Below, in pieces: positions 1-8,739 of a DNA stretch of 64,000 nucleotides (position 1 is the first letter of the stretch; every line of letters begins with the position of its first letter). A program made the translations under genes and the position numbers. The notes under the pieces were generated by a model. That model was given only the letters and a program-made list of their open reading frames with translations. It was not told where the DNA came from and searched no databases. This DNA comes from Przewalskia tangutica (Eukaryota; Streptophyta; Magnoliopsida; Solanales; Solanaceae): the NCBI GenBank assembly GCA_029844215.1, contig CM056736.1, positions 19,715,501 through 19,779,500 of the forward strand, in the 5' to 3' direction.

Positions 1-775
1 CTCAGACATTTCTTTGATAGCCAATTCTTACCATTCTTTTCTATCCCGTACTTTAAAAATATCCCTAGTCAGCCCCATTGAGCCTAAATTTGAAACTTCT
101 TCTTTGACACCCCATATTCCCACAAAATTGTGCCATAAGTGAAAATATGAAATAGTGGAGTACATTGTGTTAAAAAGAAGAAACAAAAAGAGTGAACAAG
201 TTTGATGCACCCTAATGGAAAAGTAATAAGAAAGAGGCAAAAGCCTAAGTTTGGGGGTGCCTATTTGTATAATACACTTCACTCTCCCAAAACAAAAGAG
301 GGGAAGGATAGAATTGAAGTGAAGGAAAGAATCAAAAGAAAAAGGGAAAAATTGAAAAGCCAAAGAGCTTATGGTACAGAAAAATGAGCCTAAATGCCTA
401 TCTTTACCAACCCCTACCTAAGCCTACATTACAACCTCAAAGTCATGAAGATCTCTTTTATGCATATCCAGAAATAGTGGAGAATAGCAAGTAAGCATGC
501 CATAGGAATTCTTGAATTTATATGCATGATTTAGTATATTGACTTCCATTTAAGCATGATAAGTATGAGTTTATAAATATCTAGCTCAATGTGTTGAAAT
601 TCCATGCTATATGTTCCTGCGTATTATTCGCTAACCTTCATGTTTTTCTAGTTAACATCTATGCAATGAAAAGTGATTAATGACAGGAGTCCTTTATTTT
701 TCATTCTTTGAGTCTTTCATTTTATTTCTTTCTTTTATCTTTGCTCGAGGCGAGCAAAGGTTAAGTTTGGGTATT
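1..775 (+). other. 3' noncoding region of Athila-like element Ath1 (partial)
   Basis: This noncoding stretch matches the region upstream of the LTR in Ath2 (about 4750-5535) and, in reverse, in Ath3 (about 12910-13700). Shared landmarks are the segment beginning ctcagacatttctttg at the window start, a purine-rich block with taagtttgggggtg near 246-262, and a second PPT-like block (gttaagtttgggtattt) at about 760-775 that abuts the LTR. The short ORFs here are not supported as genes. The rest of Ath1 lies left of the window. Confidence 0.8.
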
Positions 776-2245
776 TGATCTGTATTTTTTATACACCTTT
801 TGAGTCTGCTTTAGTTAGTCTTTTGTCCCATTTGCACATATAAATATCGTATTAGGATAGTTTTTCTTTCTTTTGAGTCAAAGTGGTTAAAGTGGCCAAA
901 TGGCGGAAAAGGAGCAAAAAGAGGCGAAAGAGTGAGACGCCAGAGAAAGTGGCGAACAAGGCTAAACTGCAGACTGCGCGGCCTCTGCGCGCCGCAATGG
1001 GCGCGCGCTATCATTCAGAGAAGGTGCAGAAGCTCCAGAGCCGCGGCGCCTCCAGCAGGGCGGCGGCGCCCACTCTTCCGAGAGGCCGAAGCCTCAGCGC
1101 CGCGCCTCGCAGCCAGATGCAGGTCGCGCGCTAAACATCCGAGGAGCTACAGAGTTACAGTGGCCGCGCGCGCCTCATGCCAGATATCAGGGCCGCGGCG
1201 CCAAAACACCCGAAGGATTGCAGAACTTCCGGAGCCGCGGCGCCTGACAGCAGGGCCGCGGCGCCGACGCGGAAAAATTAGGTCTTTTGACGGATTTTTG
1301 GGCCAGGCCTGGAAGGAAAAGAAGGGAGGCGTTTTAAAACTATATAAGGAGAACCCTAGGCAGTTTTTGAGGGTTCCCTTTCTTGCCAAACACAAGGTTT
1401 TCTTGCCTAGGAGATTGGAGACCTAAACATTAGTAATTTCTTTCCTTTTTCTTTTCTTTAATTCAGTTTTTGCATGATGAACTTTGAATTAGTTCTTGTC
1501 ATAGTCATGGCTAGGAACTAATTCTCTTATAGGGCTTTCTATGTTGAATTCTTGAACCTTATGTTATAAAGTAATGCATGCTTATGGTTATTATTCTTAT
1601 TGAGAGATCTATCCAATAATTGAGTTGAATTCTTGGTAGCTAATTGACAACTAGTTATCACTATATGATTTCTAATCAGATTCTGAAAAGGAGGGATTGT
1701 GAATATGCTGTAAGTTGGGTAGACGGTCTTGAATTGGGGATGAAAATACCTCAATTAGATTTGTAGCGTTGATGAGAGGCTTAACAACCCTAATTTTGCG
1801 CATTGTGCGTGACGGTCAACTAGGTTTTTGTGCTTAATCCTCCTATAGAGTTACCCTTTATCGTGAAAGTTAGGTAAGGAACAATACTGGGTTGAGTGTT
1901 TATATAACCTAACGGAGTATAAAACGATTTCAGAAACTCCGCTTTCTCCAAAAGAAGAACACCATAAGTAATGCATTAACAAGTAACATAAGCGGATAGT
2001 AAGGATACATAGAAGCCCTATTCTCATCACATCTGAAGTAATTCTTTACATTTAAATAGTTTTTATAATTCGTAGTTATAAACAACCAAAATCAATTATC
2101 AATTCGCCAAATAGATACTAGAAAATAGATAGTTGGTACTTGAACCCAAATCCCAGAGGACGATATTCGGTCTTATCTAAGACTATACTACTTGATACGA
2201 TAACGTGCACTTGCGTTTAAAAGTGTGTGCATATTACGCGCATCA
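776..2245 (+). repeat. 3' LTR of Athila-like element Ath1
   Basis: The LTR starts TGATCTGTATTTT right after a polypurine tract and ends GTGTGCATATTACGCGCATCA, the same termini (TGATC...GCGCATCA) as the Ath3 and Ath5 LTRs. It holds a TATA-like box (tatataagga, 1341-1350) followed by the conserved gaaccctagg. A GC-rich block at about 1035-1280 carries repeated gccgcggcgcc units. Downstream there is no PBS but mid-gag sequence of Ath2, so Ath1 inserted into, or recombined with, that gag. The TSD cannot be tested because the left end is outside the window. The 164-codon reading frame at 932-1426 is only GC-rich LTR translation. Confidence 0.88.
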
Positions 2246-3281
2246 AGCTGCAGGTGGAACCTTCATGAGGAAGACAGCACATGAGGCCTATGATTTGCTA
2301 GAAGACATAGCCACAAATAACAATGTGACAGATGACAGAGGGGTAAGTGGAAGGAGCGCAATAGGAGTTCATGAGATTGATGCCATCATCGCGTTAAATG
2401 CACAGGTTGCTCTCTTGACCAAGCAACTGCAGCAGAACACAGTGTCAGTGAATGCAGTTCAGATGTCATTGAGTTGTGAGATGTGTGGGGGTCCTCATAC
2501 CTTTGATAGGTGCCCATCAGCAGACCCCAACAACATCTCTATTGAGCAAGCAGAATGCCAGGCAGTGGGGAATTACCAAAGGCCCCAGAACAACCCCTAT
2601 TCAAATACCTACAATCCAGGGTGGAGAAATCACCCTAACTTTTCATGGAGGGGTGATCAAGGGCAGCAGAACCAGTTTCGAGGCCAATACCAAAATCAAC
2701 AACCATTTAACCAGGCCTCATCTTCACAACAATTCAGTGCACCTGCTCAACAAGAAAAGCCAGATGAGTTGAGAGCAGCCCTGTTGACACTCACTAACTC
2801 ACAGACCCAGTTCATGGCAGAGACAAGATCCTCTATCAGGAATTTGGAGACGCAGGTGGGACAACTAGCAAAGATGGCAAACAACAGGCCACAGGGCACT
2901 CTTCCTTGTAATACAGAAATGAATCCCAGAGAGCAGTTCCAGGCGGTGCAGCTGAGAAGTGGAAAACAGCTAGAAAAGTCTACACCTCAGCCTGTGGTAG
3001 AACAGAGAGTTGAGCAGAGAGTAGATGCAGAGAAGGAGGGGGTTACTGAGGACCGCCCTATGTTAGAGAAGGTTCCAACAGTTCCAGTGAGGAAATACAC
3101 AGAGAAGATTCCTTACCCTCAGAGGTTGCAAAGGAAAGCAGTTGATAAGCAATTCTCCAAGTTCTTGGAGGTATTCAGAAAGTTGCACATTAACATTCCG
3201 TTCATTGAGGCATTGGAGCAAATGCCTACTTACTTCAAATTTATGAAGGAAATTCTTGGGAAGAAGAAGAAGCTAGCTTAG
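2246..3281 (+). pseudogene. Ath2 gag (C-terminal two thirds, N-terminus cut off)
   Basis: This is the nucleocapsid/gag polyprotein of an Athila-type retrotransposon, which would assemble virus-like particles and bind element RNA. Gag homology starts at AAGGTFMRKTAHEAYDLLED. A short heptad-like stretch rich in L and Q follows, then a zinc-knuckle-like motif CEMCGGPHTFDRCP at about 2479-2520, a Q/N/P-rich linker, and the helical block ELRAALLTLTNSQTQFMAE at about 2767-2823. The lysine-rich end reads into protease in the same frame, separated by one TAG at 3279-3281. The open frame actually begins inside the upstream LTR (2205), giving an accidental LTR-gag fusion of 358 codons. The true N-terminal gag lies beyond the inserted Ath1. 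Confidence 0.85.
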
Positions 3282-3965
3282 TATGAGACAGTGGCATTGA
3301 CAGAGGAATGCAGTGCCATATTGCAGAAGAAACTGCCCCCCAAGCTTAAGGATCCAGAGAGCTTCACATTGCCTTGCACAATTGGCAGGGAGACATGTCA
3401 CAGGGCCCTGTGTGATTTGGGGGCCAGCATAAATCTCATGCCCTTGTCCGTTTTCAAGAGTTTGGGTTTGAGTGAAGCCAAACCAACCACTGTGAGCTTG
3501 CGGTTGGCGGATAAGACAGTGGTGCATCCCAGGGGAATGATTGAAGATGTATTGGTCAAGGTGGGAAAATTCTTCTTTCCTGCAGACTTCATCATCCTTG
3601 ATATGGAGGAAGATGATGAAATCCCTATCATATTGGAAAGACCATTCTTGGCAACTGGGAGAGCCCTGATTGATGTGGAGAAGAGCGAGCTGACACTCAG
3701 AGTTGAGTATGAAGAAATGGTGTTCAAGGTGTTTAAACACGTCGTTGAACCCCCAGTCATAAGCAAGTGTTTTGCAATCAGCACTGTCAGCACATCGGTT
3801 GATCCAACACAGGCCAAAGCAAGGAAAATCAGTCCGCCAGTACAGGTGAGCAACGCTAAACCTTCTCTTGAGAAAAAGGAGAAAAAGAAAAACAGAAGGC
3901 GGAAGCGAAAAATGATTATGAAATGGATAGATTGTGGGGTTAATTTACCCCATGCCTCTTGTTAA
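3282..3965 (+). pseudogene. Ath2 retropepsin-like aspartic protease
   Basis: This domain would cleave the gag-pol precursor. It follows gag in the same frame after one amber codon. The conserved lead-in is LTEECSAILQKKLPPKLKDP. The catalytic motif CDLGASINLMP lies at about 3410-3442, in the Athila/Tat style with DLGA rather than DTGA. The flap and core continue through about 3705, including PIILERPFLATGRALIDV. The C-terminal tail is lysine/arginine-rich and does not continue into reverse transcriptase: the frame ends at 3965 and the noncoding hairpin block follows at once. The domain is uninterrupted, so only the pol deletion and the TAG make it defective. Confidence 0.88.
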
Positions 3966-4022
3966 GGAACTTGCGTCCAGCTAAAAGACGTTAAAGACAA
4001 CGCTAGTTGGGAGGCAACCCAA
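3966..4022 (+). promoter_or_regulatory. Conserved post-coding block with GTTGGG hairpin (Ath2 copy)
   Basis: The block reads ggaacttgcgtcc, then gctaaaagacgttaaagaca, then an inverted repeat ttggg-aggcaa-cccaa at 4007-4022 (5-bp stem, 6-base loop). The same block occurs in Ath5 (63611-63670, plus) and Ath3 (16041-16097, minus). It is noncoding in all three. It sits between the last upstream ORF and the 3' ORF region. Function is unknown; an RNA structure signal is my inference. Confidence 0.75.
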
Positions 4023-4331
4023 GGTTATTTTATTTTATTTTATGCAACTTAATTTTAGTTAGAACAGTCTCACATGAGGTATTGTTTGCATGTTGTGATG
4101 ACAGGTACAGGGCCAAAATTTGGAGGACAAAAACGTGAAGAGAAGAAAAAAATCGGCTCGGCGCCACGGCGCCCTGCAGAGGGCCATGGCGTCGAGAATG
4201 CAGAAGGCGCAGGGAATTGGGCGCCACGGCGCCAATAGCAGGGCCACGGCGCCGCGACGAAAAATCTGAAAAATAAACGAGCCCTAGAAACGATTTCCCT
4301 CTTCCTGACGAGATTTCTGACGTTATCTGCC
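4023..4331 (+). other. Ath2 region where the 3' ORF should be, mostly lost
   Basis: It begins with a stretch shared with Ath3 and Ath5 (aacagtctcac, then a candidate splice acceptor ...gatgacag at 4104). Next come GC-rich palindromic units such as ggcgccacggcgcc at about 4158-4255. No protein domain is visible. The region corresponds in position to the start of the Ath3 3' ORF. Confidence 0.5.
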
Positions 4332-4364
4332 ATGAATTATCCTCCGCCACCGCCACCATTTTAA
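4332..4364 (+). pseudogene. Remnant tail of the Athila 3' ORF (polyproline end)
   Basis: Eleven codons reading MNYPPPPPPF then stop match the end of the Ath3 3' ORF, whose last residues are HYPPPPPPF then stop (minus strand, about 14114-14140). In both elements the stop is followed by the same 3' noncoding region. This is the only trace of that protein in Ath2. It is very short, so homology rests on position plus sequence. Confidence 0.6.
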
Positions 4365-5535
4365 ACCAAATTTGTAAGTTGTCCCATTTTTCATTTATTT
4401 TTGAGTCTTGCACACATTAGGGACAATGTGTGATTTAAGTTTGGGGGGGTGTTTTATTGTTTTTGAGTCTTTGTGATTTGTTTTATGTGTTTTTGAGTAT
4501 TTTTGAGTAATATTTTTTTTTTTAAGATCGTGCATGTTGTAGTTACTTAAAACGCCTAGTGAAGTAAGGTTGAATAATGTAATGGAATTAGAAGCAACCA
4601 TCTGCACACTTAGGTTAGATATGCCAAAATTCATGAAATCGAACTATTTGGGGTATCTTGCTTGATTTATGCATTGTTAATGATTAAACCTATGGGTCTG
4701 CTTGCTTGCTATTTGAAGCGAAATAGTTAGGATATACATGTTAGGGAGATGACTCAGACATTTCTTTGTTAGCCCTTTCTTACCATTTTTACTTATCCCT
4801 GACATTCAAATTATATCACTAGTCAGTCCCTTTGAGCCTAAAAATAAGACCCTTCTTTGACACCATATAATTCCATATTTGTGTCATAAGTAAAAAACAT
4901 TGAGATGATTGGAATATAAAGTGTTGAAAAGGAGACAAAAGAAATTGAACAATTTTGATGCACCCCAATGAAAAAGTAATAATAAATAGGCAAAAGCCTA
5001 AGTTTGGGGGTGCCTGTTATTCAACATACACCTCATTCTCTCATAACAAAAGAAGGGAAAGATAGGTATGAGGTGAAAAAGAAAATCAAAAGAAAAGGGA
5101 AGAATCGAAAGCAAAAGAGCTTATGGTACGTAAATTGAGCCTAAATGCCTATTTTTACCTACCCCTGCCTAAGCCTACATTACAACCCTGAAAAGCCCTG
5201 AAGATCTCTTATATGTGTATCCATGATTAGTGGAGAATAGCAAGTGAACAGGCCATAGGATTTTGAAATCGACATGCATAGTTAGGTATTTTTACTTCCA
5301 TTGAGCATGATTAAATTGAATTTGCGAAATATCTGACTTGAGTGTTTAGAATGCTAAAAATCCATGATATATGTTCCTGCATATTATCCTACTAACCTTC
5401 ATGCTTTTCTAAGTAACAATGATGCAGCAAAGTGATCAATGTCTTTGAGTCATTTTATTTTCTTTTCTTTCGTGTCTTTATTTCTTTCTTTTGATCTTTA
5501 CTCGAGGGCGAGCAAGGGTTAAGTTTGGGGGTATT
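4365..5535 (+). other. Ath2 3' noncoding region with three polypurine-tract-like motifs
   Basis: This roughly 1.2-kb noncoding stretch carries aagtttggggg motifs at about 4437, 5000 and 5520. The last lies directly before the LTR and is the likely functional plus-strand primer. It is homologous to 1-775 and to the reverse of 12910-14109. No supported ORF is present. Confidence 0.75.
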
Positions 5536-6762
5536 TGATCGGTGTATTTTATATACACCTTTTGAGTCATTTTTAGTTAGTCTTTTGCCCATTTTTATAC
5601 AAATATGTGTCATCTTAGGATATATTTTCTTTCTTTTGAGTCATAATGGTTTAAAGTGACACATTGGTGAAAAGGAGCGAAAAGAGGGCAGAAACAGAGG
5701 TTCCAGAGCTCAAAAAACTAAAAAGTTGGCAACCCGGACGAGAATGTGGCTGGCCAGCCACCAACCAAAGACATCAGGCGCCACGGCGCCCAAAGAACAA
5801 AGAGCCGCAGAGTTTCAGCGCGCGCTGGGCATGTGGCCGCATGGAAATCAGCCAAATCCGAATAGGAATGGGCCAAAGCCAAGAAGGAAAAGTTGTTGGA
5901 CGTTTTGAGGCTATAAAAAGGACATTTTTAGGTTAGATTTAGGGATCCCACACTTGACAATTCATCACAACTTGGAGATCAAGATTGGAGACTTACTTTT
6001 GTGTAATTTCTTGTTCTTTATTGTATTTCTTTTTAGTTTATGTTGGATATTAGTTTAGTTCTTGGCATGTCTATGGCTAGGAACTAACTTAATTTAGGGC
6101 TTTCCATGTCGAATCACTTGAACCTCGTTCTTATGAATTAATGCATGTTTTGGTTTCTTCTTATTATTGTTGAGATTTATTCAATATTTGTTTTGATTGC
6201 TTGATAATTAATTGATCACTAATTATCATAACTTATATGATTTCTAATCGAAATCTGAAAGGGGAGATTGTGAATATGCTATAGTTGAATAAACATAGGT
6301 TAAATCGTGGACGAAAGTACTCTGATACTTGTGTAGTTTGATAGGTTATTGTTCTTAATCCTCCTTTGTAGTCAATCTTGTCATCGAAAGATAGAAGGGT
6401 TCTACATTGGGGTTGAGTGTTCATATTACCTTAACAGGAGTATAAAACGACTTAGTAAACATGTTATCTCAAAATAGAAGAAGAACCATAATTATTTGCA
6501 TTAATGAGTAAAACGAGCGGATAGTTGAGGAGATTTGGAAGCCCTATTCCCACCATATCTGAAGTAAAATAAAGTAGTTTAGTTAGCATCTATAATCATA
6601 GCAATAAACAATTCATCAACCTATCGGTTACCAAATAGATACTACAGAATAGAGGTTGATAATTGAACACTAATCCATGAGGACGATAACTCGGTCTTCT
6701 AGACTATATTACTTGTCACGACACGTGCACTTGCGTTTAGTGTGTGCATAAATCGCGCATCA
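5536..6762 (+). repeat. 3' LTR of Ath2
   Basis: It begins TGATCGGTGTATTTTATA after the PPT and ends AAATCGCGCATCA. A TATA-like box ctataaaaag is at 5911-5920. The LTR is about 1.23 kb, clearly diverged from the 1.4-kb Ath1/Ath3/Ath5 LTRs and poorer in GC-rich units (one ggcgccacggcgcc near 5778), so it belongs to a different subfamily. The right neighbour is Cop1. Confidence 0.88.
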
Positions 6763-6874
6763 ATAATTATGCCCACATCCCATATTGGACGTTCTCTAGA
6801 TCAAGAACGATAGGAAGAACACTCTTGATGTTGGAAACTATGAGGGCAGGATGAAACGTGTTTTTATCAGTCAT
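6763..6874 (-). pseudogene. Cop1 gag, first 37 codons
   Basis: Translation from the ATG at 6874 begins MTDKNTFHPALIVSNIKS, nearly the same as the Cop4 gag start MADKNTFHHALIVSNIKS. It continues with a Leu/Asp-rich helix typical of the N-terminus of Copia gag proteins. It is interrupted by the Ath2 LTR at 6762. Nothing else of the protein is present here. Confidence 0.75.
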
Positions 6875-7046
6875 GGTGAATAAAACACAAAGTTCGGGGA
6901 AGGGAATTTGAGAGAGGGGATTTTTTGGAAGCAAAGAGTCGCGGCTGTGGTTGAAAAACCGAGAGGAAGGGTCGCGGCAGAAGCAGAAAATCCGAGAAAG
7001 AAGAAGAATTTTTTTAGGAGCGTAAGCAAGGTAAAGAGAACCTAGA

Positions 7047-7058
7047 CTCTTGATACCA
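7047..7058 (-). promoter_or_regulatory. Primer binding site of Cop1 (initiator tRNA-Met)
   Basis: The minus strand reads TGGTATCAAGAG immediately inside the LTR, matching the 3' end complement of initiator tRNA-Met (TGGTATCAGAGC) for its first eight bases. Confidence 0.75.
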
Positions 7059-7334
7059 TGAAAGAATTAATCATCTTGATTATTCTTATTGATTGAAGAC
7101 ATATATATACAAGTTACAATAGGAGAATCTTATTCCTACTTTACATCTAAAACCATATTCTATAAGGAGACTGCAATACAATTATGGTAATATTACAATA
7201 GTAATTAAGGTAAAAGACTAATTCTAATATATATCAAATATACAAAAAACTGGAACATTATTCACGGTCTAGGGCCGCGGTGTTGTGTCCTAAGGGCCGC
7301 GGCGCTGAGCTCACTTTTCGGACGCTGTTTAACA
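7059..7334 (-). repeat. 5' LTR of Cop1
   Basis: On the plus strand the LTR runs TGAAAGAATTAATC... to ...GCTGTTTAACA; Cop4 LTRs have the same ends (TGAAAGAAATAATC...TGTTTAACA). It is 276 bp against 226-230 bp in Cop4. The extra length includes a GC-rich stretch at about 7269-7310 (ctagggccgcgg..., gggccgcggcgctg) that resembles the units inside the Athila LTRs. Confidence 0.8.
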
Positions 7335-7404
7335 AAAAATTAACTAATGTGTAAATGTCACGTTTTTTATTTTGTCTAATAATGTAGATTGAAGGATTCA
7401 CAAG
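7333..7404. repeat. 72-bp direct repeat, copy 1
   Basis: From caaaaaattaactaatgtg to gaaggattcacaag it matches 8054-8126 with few differences. Copy 1 starts at the Cop1 LTR edge. Copy 2 ends exactly where the Cop2-family fragment begins. Confidence 0.85.
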
Positions 7405-8053
7405 ACATATTTTTATCGATTAAATGTGTTTAATTCATCACAATTAAAATTAAGATGTCTAAATATTAATATTTTCAAGTTGAGAGGTATCTATATATTT
7501 GGCTTTCAAAAGAGTTGAGTAACCTTTGTGTCAATTCGCATAGAAAATCAGGGTTTAATCCTCGTACTCAAAACAATTTATATAAAGCGGCGGTGTTATA
7601 ATAGAAAATATCTTCTTAAATTGATAGCAAAGATTAATTAAGGTTTTTGAAACTGATTTGTTGTGTTGTGTCTTCTTTTCGTTTTATATTCTCCAACTTC
7701 TTTATTCACTCCATCAGCACTCATGAACAATTTAAAATTTTCTTAAATGAGATATCCTTGCGAATGTATCTAAGGAGGTTCTATATATCTATTCTTTCTC
7801 TTTTTTTCTCTGTGTGATGTGTCTGGTATGTGAGTTCATCTGTATCTTTTTCTGTTTTAGGATTTTTTTTATTATTTATAATGGTAGATAATTATTTGTG
7901 CTATGCTTGTGATACTCTCTTTGTTCAATTAAATTGTAAACAATCAAATATTTAATAAGAAAATTAAATTATATGCATCTCCAATGTTTTGAATTTTAGT
8001 ATTCTACAAAATCATGGCCAACATGCTTCAACATACACGTACTACACACGTGT
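7405..8053. other. AT-rich DNA between the two 72-bp repeats
   Basis: About 650 bp with no ORF of note, no recognised terminal repeats and no tRNA. It may be low-copy intergenic DNA or an unrecognised insertion. Confidence 0.5.
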
Positions 8054-8126
8054 CAAAAAATTAACTAATGTGTCAAAGTAACGTTTTTTTATTTTGTCTA
8101 ATAATGTCGATTGAAGGATTCACAAG
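8054..8126. repeat. 72-bp direct repeat, copy 2
   Basis: Second copy of the repeat at 7333-7404. It ends ...gattcacaag and is followed at once by Copia RNase H sequence. Confidence 0.85.
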
Positions 8127-8719
8127 TCAAATTCCAGCAGAATCCTGGGGAGGAACACTGGAAAGCAGTCAAAAGTATTCTTAAGTATCTTAGACGAACT
8201 AAAGAATACTTCTTAGTCTATGGCGGACAAGAAGAGCTAGTAGCTACTGGGTACACTGATGCTAGCTTCCAGACAGATCTTGATGACTTCAAATCTCAGT
8301 CTGGTTATTCCTTCATTTTAAATGGCGGAGTAGTTAGTTGGAAGAGTTCCAAGCAAGCTACAACTGGCGATTCGACAACGGCCGAGTACATTCTTTGGAT
8401 CGGAAGTCGTAAAGAAGCTGTCGCGATATCCGAGTTCTTAAAGGAATTAGGGGTTGTTCCAAGTACCAGTTGTCCAATAACGATTTATTGTGACAACACT
8501 GGTGCGATTGCTCAAGCTAAGGAACCAAGATCAACGAATAGAAACAAGCATGTACCAAGGAAATACCACATACTCAGGGAGATGGTGGAGACAGAAGAAA
8601 TAAAGATAGACTATATTCCCACCGAAAATAATCTAGCAGACCCATTTACTAAACCATTAAGCTTGGTCAAGCATAATGGTCATTTCGAAAACATGGGCAT
8701 TAGATACATTGGTGATTGA
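8127..8719 (+). pseudogene. 3' fragment of a Cop2-family pol (RNase H region)
   Basis: This matches Cop2 from about 31746 to its 3' end. It contains ILKYLRRTKEYFLVYGG, the RNase H motif GYTDASFQTD, a damaged DSTTAEY motif (the family normally has DSTTEAEY), the YCDNTGAIAQAKEPRS motif, and the terminal KHNGHFENMGIRYIGD. It stays open for about 200 codons, better preserved than the equivalent part of Cop2. Upstream RT, integrase and gag are absent because the fragment begins abruptly at the 72-bp repeat. It is followed by the PPT (aagtgggaga) and the LTR at 8740, so it is a 3' internal piece attached to the Cop2 5' LTR. Confidence 0.88.
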
Positions 8720-8739
8720 CTCTAGGCCAAGTGGGAGAT

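Larger units (their letters stand above)
2246..6762 (+). mobile_element. Ath2: pol-less Athila-like Gypsy element, right part
   Basis: The order is gag fragment, protease, conserved hairpin block, remnant of a 3' ORF, long 3' noncoding region with PPT-like motifs, and 3' LTR. Reverse transcriptase, RNase H and integrase are missing: protease is followed directly by the block that in Ath5 follows integrase. The 5' LTR and first part of gag lie left of the Ath1 insertion. The right flank is Cop1 gag sequence starting ataat, the likely TSD. The element would depend on enzymes from a relative such as Ath5. Confidence 0.82.
6763..7334 (-). mobile_element. Cop1: 5' end of a minus-strand Copia element
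   Basis: On the minus strand the order is 5' LTR (7334 down to 7059), tRNA-Met PBS, short leader, and start of gag (ATG at 6874). Gag is cut at 6763 by Ath2. The gag start and leader closely resemble Cop4 (compare about 39150-39446). The remainder of the element must lie left of the window, beyond Ath1/Ath2. Confidence 0.8.

Noticed and set aside
932..1426. 164-codon open frame on the plus strand with Arg/Ala-rich translation
   Set aside because: It lies wholly in the Ath1 LTR and is open because of the GC-rich repeats; no domain, and the other LTR copies do not keep it.
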